64,000 nt of DNA, from NCBI RefSeq assembly GCF_008831285.2, contig NC_045146.1:21197149-21261148 (forward strand). The letters run 5' to 3'. How positions within the stretch are numbered: position 1 is the first letter of the stretch; every line of letters starts with the position of its first letter. Origin of the DNA: Nymphaea colorata (lineage: Eukaryota > Streptophyta > Magnoliopsida > Nymphaeales > Nymphaeaceae). Below, in pieces: positions 1-11,914 of this stretch. A program made the position numbers and the translations under genes. The notes below the pieces were generated by a model. That model was not told the DNA's origin, searched no databases, and worked only from the letters and a program-made list of their open reading frames with translations.

Positions 1-183
1 TTTTTCCAGTTGATCTACACAAAATCTCATGGCCACCAAGGGTCCTTATTTATCCCAAGTAGCGTAGGGTAGCTGGTTCGATTGGCAAACTAATGAAAGT
101 TTGATCATGAATTGATTGTTATTCTTCTAAACTGCAAATGGTAGATATAAGACACTCTAATTAATAAGTATTCTACTTTTCAG

Positions 184-435
184 GTAGAGTCTCAGAGCTC
201 TAAACCCCATAAGCAGGAAAAAAGAAAGGGAGACTTCAGCCTCTTCAAAATATCTCCCACCAAGAGTGTTGATGGCGGTGACTTTAATGTTAGGATTATG
301 AACGTTAAATGTGCTTCGCCCAAAAGGTTTCTGGTTAATGTGTGACATTGGTTTCTTAATAATATTCTATACATTAAGCAAGTACAAACTTTATTGCAGA
401 AAATTTTGGGCACCGACATAAAGGAGGAGGAGTAA
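184..435 (+). CDS. possible last two exons of an unidentified gene (184-333, 400-435)
   Basis: A 50-codon open stretch starts after a TTTTCAG acceptor at 184 and ends at a GTTAAT donor at 334. It joins in phase to 12 codons starting after TTGCAG at 400 and ending in TAA at 433-435. The predicted C-terminus contains FSLFKISPTKSVDGGDFNV and ends in ILGTDIKEEE, a lysine-rich then acidic tail. I recognise no family. After the TAA the same frame stays open for 33 codons and reads like protein (TPSFSRQSLSPEQRKSL), so the stop could also be a lesion in a longer gene. The 5' part would lie left of the window. Support is only the splice-site pattern and the look of the translation. Confidence 0.3.
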
Positions 436-535
436 CAAGAATTCCTGAAGAATGAAGATGCTGCAAGACGTACGCCGAGCTTTTCCAGGCAGTCTCTTTC
501 ACCAGAGCAGCGGAAGTCCCTGATCACATGGACAT

Positions 536-2500
536 GAACTTATAGCTAGCATCCCGTGTAAAATCGGATCCCATGAGGCCAATCGTTGTATTGCTAACAT
601 TGAATGGTTGGGTTCAACAGCAAAGTAAAATCAACTAATTAATTGGATTTGAGGAATGATCGTAGATTCAAATGGAAACTATATGCAATGGAACCGTTCT
701 CAAGTAAATCCCAGACAGCCATTTCTTCCCCTACTGTCCTTGAATAATTGAATTGGTCTTTCGAACTAAACCAACTCTTGTAAGAACTTGGGTCCCATCA
801 GCTTCTTTCTTTGTCAACTTTATCTATGTTTAAGTTTTGCAGCTTGATGCTTGGAACCAGTAGTATCTTGAAGCTAACAAACCGAGGCCATGTAAACTGC
901 GACTGAGGTCCGAAATCAGTGTAGGTATTCAATTTTCTTTCTGAACCAAAACAGAAAATAAAACGCACCATCCAACTTCCAACCGCATAACTAGCAAAAA
1001 TTATACAAGAAAAATAAGAGGAGGAAGCTACCTCCATGGAAGGGTGCTTGCAGGTCCATTATGCTTTCCTGATTCCGATTGAAGAAGGCACCAAGGCAGA
1101 GCAACCTAGAAGGACGACGGAGAACCGATCGACTGAAAAGATAGAACTCATATAGCTCTTGCGGAATTGCCACATACGAAGTTGCTCGGTGACAGCAGAG
1201 TCTAGTTAAAATAAGCACGCCACGTGCAGGGAGAAGGGGGTGTGCTGTTTTGCGTTCCGATGAGTAATTGATTTGTGTGTCTTTGTCGAAAGGAGTTACA
1301 CTCATTTATAAGTAGTAGGGGCACCTCTATATATATATATATATATATATGTGTGTAAATATTTAAAGATACTTATAAAATAAAAAATATATATAAATAA
1401 AAGGTCACACCCCGCCACTGGTTAAGGATCGAAGGGCCCAGCAAAATTCCTAACGGCGGAGTGAGAGTTGGCCAGGAAGACAGTAACCAACCTTCAAGTT
1501 TATGGACTCATGAACACTGTACCCAATTCCTCTATTTTTCGTTGGTTCACTTACCATTTACAGTTTAGAAGAATAGTATCTATAAGAATTAAACTGGGCG
1601 ACTATAAGAATTAAACTGGGCGACCAGTCCTTAATTGCTCTGTCAATCCTATCAGTTATACCTTACCTCTCAAGGTCAGAACTTCGGCACAATGAAAAGA
1701 TACAAAATTGGATCCAGATCATGAATCCAAAAACCTAACGTGGATCCATTTGAATTGCGATAGTTTGTCGTCCCTGACTAGCATCCACATCCACCACCAT
1801 AAATCATAAATGCATTTCTGAACAGTTCCGCAAGAAAATAAGGAAATTAAAAGAAGTTGCTTGTCAACTTTTTTCCCTGGCCGGTCTCTCTCTCTCAGCA
1901 GAATTCGTCTTATTTTATATTTTGGTGAATCAACTCTTGCAACTTGCGTGCTTAATTTTGTGAGAACGGCCTGCTGAAGAACGGATCTTGCAAGTGAATT
2001 TTTGCAAGTAATTCAATAGTTTTGTATTTCTAAAATGGAATAAGCGTTGATTTCTTAAAATATCAGCATCAAATTACTGTATAAAATGTATAGGATAAAT
2101 TAAGACGCGCGCGGGCCATACATTCTGAATGCCGACCGATACCGAGCAAAACTAGCCAACAAATATAAGCAAAACTCTCCAAATATCTTGATTTTATTAT
2201 AAATTTCAAATCCGCGATAAACTTAAAATTAAAAAAAAAACGTACGATATTTCCAAAGTTCCACATAAGTTTCAGTATCTACCTTTTTCAAGCAACGTTC
2301 ACATAATATATTCCTGACATCATGTATCCAAATTTTATGCAATTTTTCGTATGTTGTCATCTTCCCAAGGTTTATGGGAAAAATTCTACGAGATGTCAAG
2401 CCTCTCCCCTTTTTTTTGGACGATGGACAAGATTCGAAATCACGGAGCAAACGTACGCAGACAAACTTGAGAGATAGAATTGGAAGCAATAGGGTCCTCA
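536..2500. other. intergenic, no gene recognised
   Basis: AT-rich spacer. A (TA)n tract lies at about 1330-1350, and a 20-base phrase (TATAAGAATTAAACTGGGCG) is repeated in tandem at about 1580-1622. A minus-strand open frame of 104 codons at 991-1305 has no recognisable domain and no splice context, so I do not call it. Confidence 0.5.
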
Positions 2501-2514
2501 TTTCTTCAAAAGGA

Positions 2515-2522
2515 GGGCCCAC
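2515..2522 (-). promoter_or_regulatory. class I TCP-type site upstream of CURT1B
   Basis: GGGCCCAC, the reverse complement of the class I TCP consensus GTGGGNCC, lies about 230 bases before the CURT1B start codon. CCAAT boxes follow at about 2537 and 2601. TCP-type sites are frequent in plant promoters of photosynthesis and growth genes. Function here is inferred from position only. Confidence 0.3.
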
Positions 2523-2743
2523 CGTCAAAACGTCAGCCAATAGGAGTTCAGCAATGCTCTGCTGCTGTCATTTAGCCACGTTAACAATATCCACGGCAGC
2601 CAATGAACGATAGCCAACTGGACCTCCTGGGGACGAAGGAATTCAGCAATATCTCACCTGCTCTAGCCCCACCGAGCCCTGTTGGCGCAAACCCGAACCG
2701 AACCGAGAGCTCCAAGTTTCGCTGCTGCCTGACCACCGTGGAC

Positions 2744-4354
2744 ATGGCTTCCTCCACCGCCGCCATCGCCGTCCCCTCGTCCACCACTCTCCCGGAAGCG
2801 AAGTCCGCCCGGCCGCAAGTGGCAGCTTCCCCTCAATGCGTCGGCCTCCCCACCCTCACTCCGGCACCCACCGCAGCCCACAGCCGGCCTCAGAATCGCG
2901 AGGGCTGGAAATCCATGGCTTCCTGTACATATTTCCCTAAACCCACCTCTCCTTTTAGTTAGATAAAGTTAATTTTTCCTGTTGATTTTCCAAACAAGAG
3001 CTTTGTACAGCCGACTAGCTTCGCGATTCAGAATTCTCCATTACAAATAGAATAAAATACTATGGCTTTGGAATTGGAATTGTCTGCTCAAGAATGACTG
3101 GACTGCTTTGCACCGAATGATTAATTGCAGGCAGAAGGATTGCGAGGAGCGTTATGGCCATGGCCACCGGAGATGCGGTTGCTGAAGTCGGAGCCGACAT
3201 TTCAAGCGTGGGCGCGAATATTTCGGGCGTGGGCACCGACATCTCTGACATCACCAAGAGCATCGTGGAAGCAGTAAGCATATCTACTCTTTTCTTCTGC
3301 CAGTTGCTCTTCTTCTTTTTCTTGTTTATATTGTGAAGGCCACTCTACATTGGAGGACAGTGGGACAAAATTGAAGACAAGTATGCGGTCACATCTCTTG
3401 CCGTCGCTGGAGTCGTTGCCCTTGTGGGAGCCTCAGGAGTGATCTCGGTGAGTACTTTCAACCTATGCTAAAATGGAACTCATTGAAAGAATAGCTAGGT
3501 TATGTAGATGACAATTTATTTTAACTTTTAAAAGTTAAATTTACATGTTATACTTTTTTACCCATCAATTATATGTGAGTGATTGTGCTGATATGTAAAT
3601 ACGTTTGGGAGAACAGTAAAAGGTGAAATTTAGAGTTGGAAATTCTCAGACCACGAGTGGATTGAATTAGTGAAATACGCTGCTTTTGAGAAATTGATGC
3701 AAGCATAAAATTGCTGCTTGGCAGGCTGTTGAGCAGTTGCCTTTGGTCCCGGGAGCTCTTGAAGTTGTAGGAATCGGTTACACTGGGGTAACTTCTCTGT
3801 TTCTTCTTTTGGTTAATTTCTTTATCCATCATCCATCAGCATAATAGCTTCCATTACAACTTTGCTAGTTTTCATTTATGATCGTAATATGTAAATAGGT
3901 GGTGATAAAATAAGCATGCGTCTTGCTCCCTACATAAAGGTTCTTCTACATGCATTACATTCACAAGTAATATGTTTACTTTTAAATTTTTGGGTAACGG
4001 CCTATAAGTTTATTCTTTTTAAAATAAAATGAAAAAACGGAAAATCATGGTTCGCCGAAGACGCTGATTCGACTTCGGGCTGATCCGGCACATATCGATG
4101 ACCATGTTCAAGCCTAAGTCCAATCCACTTGCTTTCCAGTTGCATGTTAATAGATCGGACATTCGTTTGGCACCTGACGAAAAATATCTGTTCAGATTCA
4201 TTAATCCTGATCTTCGGGATCAAATCCTATCCGGTATAGCAAATTAAAAATACAAAACTTAAAAGACCATATACAGTAATAATTCGACTTGCCTAATATC
4301 TGTGATTTTTGCAGTGGTTCGCCTACCGAAACCTCATCTATAAGCCAGACAGGT

Positions 4355-4387
<33 letters not shown>

Positions 4388-4515
4388 ACTATTTATTTGT
4401 TTGTTTTTTTATTTATTTATTTATTTATGATGTATATATCTTTGAAGGTTAAGTTCATCATTGCAGGCAAGCATTGATTCAGAAGATCAAGGACACTTGG
4501 AAAAATATAATCTGA
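2744..4515 (+). CDS. CURT1B: CURVATURE THYLAKOID 1B-like protein, chloroplast
   Basis: Six coding exons, 2744-2924, 3131-3273, 3361-3447, 3725-3787, 4315-4352 and 4467-4515, join in frame to 186 codons plus TGA; all introns are GT-AG. CURT1 proteins sit at grana margins and bend thylakoid membranes; CURT1B is also known as TMP14/PSI-P, a thylakoid phosphoprotein. Residues 1 to about 65 are a Ser/Ala/Pro-rich transit peptide ending near SCRRIARSVMA. Exon 3 encodes the first hydrophobic helix (DKYAVTSLAVAGVVALVGA). Exon 4 encodes the family signature LPLVPGALEVVGIGYTGWF, which continues into YKPDREALIQKIK-type residues (here RQALIQKIKDTWKNII). Arabidopsis CURT1B has 174 residues. The extra length is in exon 2, where three heptads VGADISS, VGANISG and VGTDISD follow one another. 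The start at 2744 is chosen because the frame further upstream has no transit-peptide character. Intron 5 carries a (TC)n tract. Confidence 0.93.
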
Positions 4516-6950
4516 ACTAGTTGTTAAGTACCTTATACTACGGAAGGAGAGGAAAAATTTGAGCGAAGGGGCTTTAAGCTGCAAGCAAAGGGCAGTGAGG
4601 ATTCTCTCTGCGGGTTTACTTTTTCCAACTTCTGCACATTGAACTTCCTTAAGCAACAAAAGTATCAGAGCCCTGTTATCTTCCTCTCTGCTTAATTAGT
4701 TTCATGTAACGATGTAACCTAAGAATAAACGATGACCACTCTGTCATTGATCGGTCTATGGCTAACTCTTTCTCTGCTATGTTCTTCAGCTGTCCAACTA
4801 TATAGTAGTGTTTGGATGGCACTGCAGAACTTTAGCACTACATGTGAATCTTGGCTCATCTTTCTTTCGGTAGATTTTTCCTAAAATTAACCACATGGAC
4901 TTGATCTCTGTATCCGGAAACTAGAAAGTTAACTCAAGCATCACGTTTCGCCGAGGGTTGTCTGTGAAATTAACAACTTTAATTAAGCGTATTGTAAAGG
5001 AAAATTACCAGCTACAGAACTTTGGAAAGTCTCACAAAGCTCAGAAGCTTGCTAGTGCGATGTTCGTTTATAAGGAACTTTAGAAAGTCTCACACTTTCT
5101 TGGCAGCTCCGTCTAAGGTTCAGAGTAAAATGCGGATTCGATTCGAATATGAAACTAAGCAGCATTTTTGTTATGTTGAGAGTCTCAAGATATCCGGAGA
5201 TTTTCAAAATCTCGCCATATTTACGAGAAAAACAAGTAAAACGAAAATATTAGGAAAATCCTACAAGATTTTGAAAGTCACGGCAAAAATAACGATCTTG
5301 TGATTTTTTTCTTGATTCTTGCACGATTTTTTTATGATATTTTTTTCACTTTTTATTAGTTTCTCTTTTTTTATTTTAATAATTATAAGCCTACGCTGAA
5401 CAAATCGAATTATTAATACGATTAATGCTTTGCTAACTGTTTCCATTGTCCAAAAGAAACATCAACAATCCGTATAATTTGGCCTTACAGCAAGAACTCA
5501 TTCGATCTGGATATAATAAGGATATTGTCATCAAACAACCCAGTATGCGATGTGGGATATGTAAAATATATATATACCTGAAGCACCAGTAATGGTGGTC
5601 ATCGCTGAGCGGGGGCCCTATCATTGATCTCGCAATCCGGTGGTTCCACTTTGAATTTGGCAAAAAAACTAGGACTCACATGATTCCTGAGTGTAGATAA
5701 TATAAAAGACATTTTTAGCTCAGGAGTCCTATATAGACTATATAGTTGTGAGCTATGCATTTGACAACATGAATGACTGAAATCCGATCCGTTCAGCGGC
5801 TGTGGGTTGTTAACTTCTTGCTTATCTTAATAATAATAATTAATAATAAAAACCTGGTCACAACAGCTATCCAAGCGGCGTTTATAGTATGGCCAAAAAA
5901 TGGAGATAACAGTTTTCTTTTTTTTTTCTTTTCTTTTCTTTTTTCCACTTTGTTGAATTGAATACAAGTAGCAGCCAGCTACGGCAAGCTGTGTGGACCT
6001 GCAATTAATGAACTTGTCCAATAGGAGTAGCAGCTTCTGCCGACGATGCAGCCAAAAGACGTGACAGAACTCGCTTTAGATATGTGGCTTTAAGCGGACT
6101 AGCCGTCGGACGCATGAAGCAATGGACTCCACGAAAAATGCGTTATACTTTGACGGGGGTCGGCCCAGCCCAAAACAATCGCCGTTGTTAAATTATTTCC
6201 AGTTCAGCCAAATGCCTAGGCTCAAAAATAACATATATTTGGTAGCATGTCAACTGATTCTTTCCTGTATCTGGTTGCTTGGATGTTTGAATATTTGGAT
6301 TTGAATTCATATTCAATGAGGAAAGACCTATAGACCATATCCAAATCCAATCCTCATCTAATTTTTAAATTAACATTCGAATCCAAATCCGACTTTTAAA
6401 TCAATCTAACTGCATTGTGAATATTGGATATAGGATATTTATTTTAAGTAGAATACGAATCGGATATGGATGATATTTTATTGAAATTTGAATCTGAATT
6501 TAATCATGTCATTTTTGAAAGCCGAATCCAATCCGGCATCTTATTCAGCTATCAATTTTTTTTTTTATTTAAAAGGGTTCGGTTGGATATCAGATTTAAA
6601 TAAGATTCATTAAGATCTCTAGTTTTGGCATAAAAAAGATTGTCTTGTGGTTTAGGTTCACTCTTACCATCTTCTCAAACCGGTTTCCCTTTAAAGATTT
6701 TTCTCCTCTTTGCTGTTGATGCTTTGACTAGGTAAGTTTTGTACTATTATCAAACGAACGTTTAGGTGTGTAAAATGTAAATTTCAACTGAGATATTGAA
6801 GCCCATTAATGGTAAACTTTTCTTACCTTTTCCATGCACCTCAAGTCTTCTTCCATGCGAAATGCTAACTAGGCAGCAGAAAACCTCGATGTTAGTACCA
6901 CTGTGACACTGTCTTGAGGGTAGGGTGGAGCCATAAATTTTTCCTGAAAG
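4516..6950. other. 3' flank of CURT1B and gene-poor spacer
   Basis: The first 200 bases are probably the CURT1B 3' UTR (AATAAA at about 4721). No gene is seen after that. Around 5020-5330 short phrases such as GAAAGTCTCACA recur. From about 6280 to 6610 the sequence is built from variants of AATCCGAATCC and GGATTTGAAT, a texture typical of decayed plant DNA-transposon ends. No transposase was found. Confidence 0.4.
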
Positions 6951-6959
6951 GGACAGAAT

Positions 6960-7545
6960 TAAACTTAGGCCTGAACACAGAGCCAGCCACCACCGGGTAC
7001 CTGGGTTCAGGTCCGGGTCAAGATTTTTTTGCATCAGGCCTTAATCCTTTATACCCGACCCGGCTCGACATCATAATGGGTCGGGTTCAGATTAAGCAAT
7101 CGGCCCATTGGATCCGTTCGACCCTTAAGTCCAATGAGTTCGATACGAAATTTCGTTCGTTTTTTCGACGCAGGGAGTTATTCTTTTGGGCTTTGGAAAG
7201 AGAAAGAGATGAGCCACCGCCAGCATCGCCACACCACCACCGGTCCGCCACAGCTGCTGTTGACCTCCGGTCCACCGTCTCCTGTCCTTCCTTCCCCTCG
7301 GTTCCTCTTCGTTTCGGCCTCCTTCCTTCCTTTGCTCCTCTTCTTCCTCATTTTTTTTCCCACGGGTTGGATCCGGACTAGATGGCTGGGCCCGGCCGGC
7401 CTAGCTATCAATTTAAAACGGACCAGGCCGAGCCTCGAACTGGGAAGATGAGGTCCGGTACCCGGCCAGTTAACGGGCCGGTCAGATCCGGCTCATTTTC
7501 TTAACGGCGCTTTCAAAGAGGGTCGACCCGACCCAATGCCCATGC
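6960..7545. repeat. GC-rich CCCGACCC/GGGTCGGG repeat segment, possible non-autonomous DNA element
   Basis: The segment stands out from AT-rich surroundings. It contains repeated GGGTCGGG, GGTCCGGG and CCCGACCC phrases, denser toward both ends (about 6995-7095 and 7420-7545). The rough outer borders, TTAGGCCTG at about 6965 and the complement of CAATGCCCATGC at about 7535, resemble the imperfect inverted ends of plant hAT-type MITEs. No clear target duplication was found. Open frames inside it are low-complexity Pro/Arg/Ser translations and are not called. A related GC-rich patch lies at 8160-8480. Confidence 0.25.
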
Positions 7546-10440
7546 TAATTAAAATTTCTAAATTTTAACATGGGTAAAATATCATTTTTTAAAATTTACA
7601 TGTAATTTAAAAAAAAAAACTGAGGTGAGGCCAGCCATGCAGGCCCCCTTTAACTGAGATGCATGTTTGAGCTTAAGCGCCCACCAAAAGAAGAGAAGAA
7701 GAAGTAGTGGCTAGTATTGTACCAGGCAACCAAGTTGCAGTAAGCAGAATTAGAGGAACTGGGCCATTTGGTCTGTTTCCTGTGAAATGCAACCCACTTG
7801 GGAACATCAAACATGACACACCCATGAGACGTCATTGTATCCATTTTTTTAAATATTTATAATGGAAATACTCGAACATTTTTATGATCAACCAAATAAT
7901 ATAAATAACGTACTGTATTATTTATGCTGAATTTATAATCTCTATACGACCAGCTACAGCAGCCTAGGACGGATCATGTACCAAACGCAAGATTCTAAAC
8001 CTAAACCAATTCTTATGGTATATATTGCCATGGTCAGGAATTGACCTACCGAATCCGATTATTAAAGTAGAGTAGTGACCCAAAAGCTATTTGGATCATC
8101 TCGCCATTGGATCTGGCATGTGTCGTTTGCTGGATCGGCTTAGGCATGATCCGGTAGGCTCATGCTTCGTTTCCAGCTGTGGCACTATCAACTCAGGTCG
8201 GGTCCGGTCCATGTCCAAAAGGGCTGGTCGACATTGTTGGACCCATTGAACCTGGGTCCGTCAGCACGGATTTGGACAGGTGCGTCGAGTGGTCCCATTC
8301 TTGGCCTGATTGGGCGTAGACGGTTCCACAATGTTGATGGGCAAATGGAGAATAATTCTTTTCATCAGTTCACATCCACTTGTGCCAGTGGAAATCGGAC
8401 CTTAGGCCCCAACCCGGACATGACCCACCACATCCATGTGCGGGTTCAAGATCTGGGACAGATATGGTCGGGTCTATTATTTGTATTTCCGTCAGGACTG
8501 ATGATGTAAATTCAGTATTTATGCATTACCATGATACTCTAGCCTACTAGCAATATAATATTCAAGAATCAAGATCAAGAGCTAATGAAATGAAAGACAA
8601 ATAACGGGAAAACTTTTGTCTCCATTTTTGAGTGAACAAGGCAGCCCCATGTACAAAAACAAATTAACAATAATAAAAGTTGGCAAGTCACGTTGCCCAG
8701 TTTAATCCTGTCTATAGTTAGCTATCTTATCCAAATATGAGAATGGCTTTCACAATCAGCTGCGAATCACATCATATTTCTTTAGGTTGAAACTTATCTG
8801 AAGTTGGGTAAAAAGGGAAATCTAATCCCCTTGGTGTTCTTTTATCATCCTTACTCGTAAAGCTAGTGCTTGCTTTTCTTTCCTTTTCTTTACACGAACT
8901 TGTGTTTGCCGTACGTGTTTTCAGATAGGGATTCAGTGGGAATGCACCATTATCGGATTAAATCTTTTCCCGTGGGCCTGCTCGGACCCACTGTTCTTTT
9001 TCATAGATTCTGATTTGGATCTGGAACGGAAGAATTCCTCTTTCTCCCTACATACATTCGCTCTTTACACCCTTGTTGATTTGAGCTAGCTGAAATAATT
9101 AGTAAATCCCAAAGAATCAAGCATATAAAACCTAAACTTTTTCCATCTAGATTTAGATAATGGCAAATTGGCTACCTGCAATCACATTCCATTAAACACA
9201 TCTCCCAAAGGGTCTCCCGGCGGCAAGATGGTTCGACTTTTTTAAGGACTTAGGTTTGAGTTGGTCACTGTCAGGTCTCAATGTGCTTTATTACCTCTAA
9301 CCCGTAAAAGACTCGAAACATGCTCTCTTAAAACCCAAGGGAGGGCCAATGACCTCTTAGGTACGGTGAAATAACTTTATTGAAGAAAGAAGAAAAAGAA
9401 TAACAGGAAACATCATAAGAAATTTCACGAGCTCAACTACAAACGTTAATAAAACCCGAGACCGTTGGAAATGGAGCTTGCTCACTGCGTATAATTGTAG
9501 GAATCAAGAAGGAATATTGCAACCAAAATTTGCCTATACCATACTTGCCTTAAGGCTACACTTTGTCATCCTCGGAAGTCTAAACGCAAGTTGTGCTTTT
9601 TGTTCTTATTTTATTAAATTGCTGGTTGGCACAGGCTGAATTAGGGTTACAAGAAAAATCAGATCAGATTCGGTACGTTGGAAAATGATAAAATTCTTAA
9701 ACCCAGATCCAACAAAAAAAACTGCATTGATATGGTAAAGAACAATGGAGGGGCTAACTAGTTGGATCTGAATCTCGTATGGGATCATCTATTCCTACTA
9801 TAAGCACGAGGATGGTTGGGGCTTACGACGCCAGAGTTCCGTCGTATCTGGATCTCCATTAAAACCCGATACAATATGACAAAGTTAGCCCTCGTCAAGT
9901 ACGCGCACCAAATCTCTGCCTCCCTCAAAAGGATATAAAGGTAAAGGCCAAAGGGTGGGCAGAGGAAACACCTTAGACAATAATGAGGCGTACGGAATAT
10001 TTGGAAAAAGCGTGGGACCTTCCCGGTGAAACGAAGAGCCCCTCGCCGATTGGTTGTTGACGAAAGCCAAGTACCGGCCCAATAAATATGTGATGGAATC
10101 TTTTTTTTTTTTTTTTTTTTTTTTTCAAGGCCGACGATTGTGTTCAATTTTAGAAGGGTGCTACTCAAACTCTTTTTTGTTATTTAACTTTTTGATAAAC
10201 TTGCGCTTTCTGGCTATTCCTTTTAGAGCTCAACGCGGATTAGCTTGCTAGGTTCAAGCTAAAAATGCGAGTAACATTGGAAAAATGACAGTTACAATCT
10301 CTATTTTTGTCATGTTTAAATTAACAGGCTTGTATCTACAATTTCGAATCCAATGCTTCATGTTTCCTCCTTTTATTACCAATAATCATAAATCAAGAAG
10401 AGGTGGCAGGACAGTGCTATTCATCTACTAGTAGTGCCTT
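7546..10440. other. intergenic, no gene recognised
   Basis: No gene is supported. 8160-8480 repeats the GGTCGGGTCCGG texture of the preceding repeat. A run of 26-27 T lies at about 10,100-10,126, which could be the reverse-strand tail of an old retroposed copy, but no source sequence is recognisable. Confidence 0.4.
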
Positions 10441-11400
10441 GGAGGCAGCCATCAGTTACTTCGAAAACTTTGTTAACGATCCAGTGCTTTGCCAAATGCC
10501 AAGCCAAGGAATGTAGTGAAGAAATTAGAGAGCAGCAGCATGGCTAGTTTCCTATGGTCTGACACAGGTGACTGCAGAAGAGTGCATCAAATCGCTTGGC
10601 ACCGGCTGTGTAAGCCCAAGGCCGAAGGAGGCATAGGCATTCATTCGGCCCTTGGAGGAAGGCAATATAGCTCTTCTTGCTAGCAGGTTATTCGCGTCTT
10701 TCAGTAGCATCTTCCTCTTTGCTCAATGGTGCAGGACGCGGCATCTCAAAGCTAGGGGCAGTCTCTGAACAGTGCCCAAGCCTTGGCGAGGTTCCTGGGC
10801 TTGGAGAAGTCTTGGGCAAGGATGGCGCAGTATTGAAGGCAGGGTGCGATGGAAGGTAGGAGATGCTCAATCTGTCCTCTTCTGGTCAGACAGGTGGCAT
10901 AGTGACCTAATTGTAATAGGAGTTAGTGGGGAAGAGTATGGCAGCATTGTTGGCAACTTGATGCTTACAGTGGCGAAATTCAAGGAGCTGTGTACTGCAT
11001 GCACTTTCAAGGAGCACTGTGTAATGCCACCTTCATTGCTAGCCACATGAGGCTAACTATCCTGGACAGAATTCAAAGACACAGTGCGCATCGAGCCAAC
11101 CGCTGCCACCATGCCAAATGGCAGAGGAGAGTAAGATGCATGTTATATTTCATTGCAGTGTAGCGGAGAGTGTGGCAGAAGGTTGTCTCAAAGTTTGGTA
11201 GAAGCAGGTCTCCATGGCAAGGAATAGAACAAGAACTTCAGCTATGGAAGGCCATGTCCAAAGCCAAATGGATGAAGAAATGGTGGCCTTTGGTCATTGT
11301 GTTTTTGGGGCAGCTGGGTCTTGCTTGCCTGGCTTTTTTGTGGAACATAAATGCTTGCCATTTTTGTACATGCATCTTTCTTTCTGTAAGTATCTGACTT
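10440..11400 (+). pseudogene. decayed LINE (non-LTR retrotransposon) ORF2 3' fragment
   Basis: Broken plus-strand frames match the region after the reverse transcriptase in plant LINE polyproteins. One reads ASFLWSDTGDCRRVHQIAWH followed by RLCKPKAEGGIGIHSAL, the usual FLW..G...K.HW..W..LC.PK.EGGLG motif. The next contains VRWKVGDAQSVLFWSDRWH, the WRVGDG.S..FW.D.W motif. At about 11,115-11,190 a degenerate zinc-knuckle region (HVIFHCSVAESV) can be seen. Frames change several times and no endonuclease or polymerase core is left, so this is a dead 5'-truncated copy. The copia element begins about 180 bases downstream. Confidence 0.75.
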
Positions 11401-11575
11401 GTTTGAAATAAAGAGGTGGGGAGCCTATCTCCCAGCAGCCGTTTATTTGGGAAAAAAAGAAGTATAAAAGCAACAGGATGAGCACCTCAATCATAGGCTT
11501 TTATTGGATAATTACGAGAAAATTGTTCACTCATATTGGAAAAAACAAACAAAATTGATCCTCATAGGACGTGTT

Positions 11576-11877
11576 TGTTGGTATATGGAAGTTGATCCAT
11601 ACTGGACACTCATTTGCAAATTTTTCTCTTTATATAAGGGCATATATGTCATTTTGTACAGATGTGGGTTTGCCCTAATCCTTATGTTTTGAGGATGGCC
11701 GCCGCTTCAGAGTGTTTGTTCTGTGTGTTCATAGAAGAGAGAATACAAGAGATCTGTGCGACCGTGGACGTAGGAGATTATTGCTCCGAACCACGTAAAT
11801 CGTTGTCTTCTTCCTTGTTGCTTCTAACCCTCTCTTGAGAGTGCGAGAGGAGAGTTTATTCTGTGTTGTTCCTAACA
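11576..11877 (+). repeat. 5' LTR of copia element
   Basis: 302 bases, starting TGTTGG and ending CCTAACA, nearly identical to 15,905-16,214. It contains a TATATAAGG promoter-like box at about 11,631 that reads TATGTAAGG in the other LTR. I count about 12 substitutions, nearly all transitions, plus one indel near position 45, or roughly 4% divergence, so the insertion is not recent. Confidence 0.93.
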
Positions 11878-11879
11878 AC

Positions 11880-11891
11880 TGGTATCAGAGC
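11880..11891 (+). other. primer-binding site (initiator tRNA-Met)
   Basis: TGGTATCAGAGC lies two bases after the 5' LTR and is complementary to the 3' end of plant initiator tRNA-Met, the standard copia primer for minus-strand DNA synthesis. Confidence 0.9.
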
Positions 11892-11914
11892 TCGGTTCGT
11901 TCGAGGTAGGAACA

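Noticed and set aside
991-1305. Minus-strand open frame of 104 codons
   Set aside because: No recognisable domain, no splice context, ordinary length for chance in this composition.
6914-7451. Overlapping frames of 105 and 155 codons in the GC-rich patch
   Set aside because: Low-complexity Pro/Arg/His-rich translations on both strands, explained by the CCCGACCC repeat texture.
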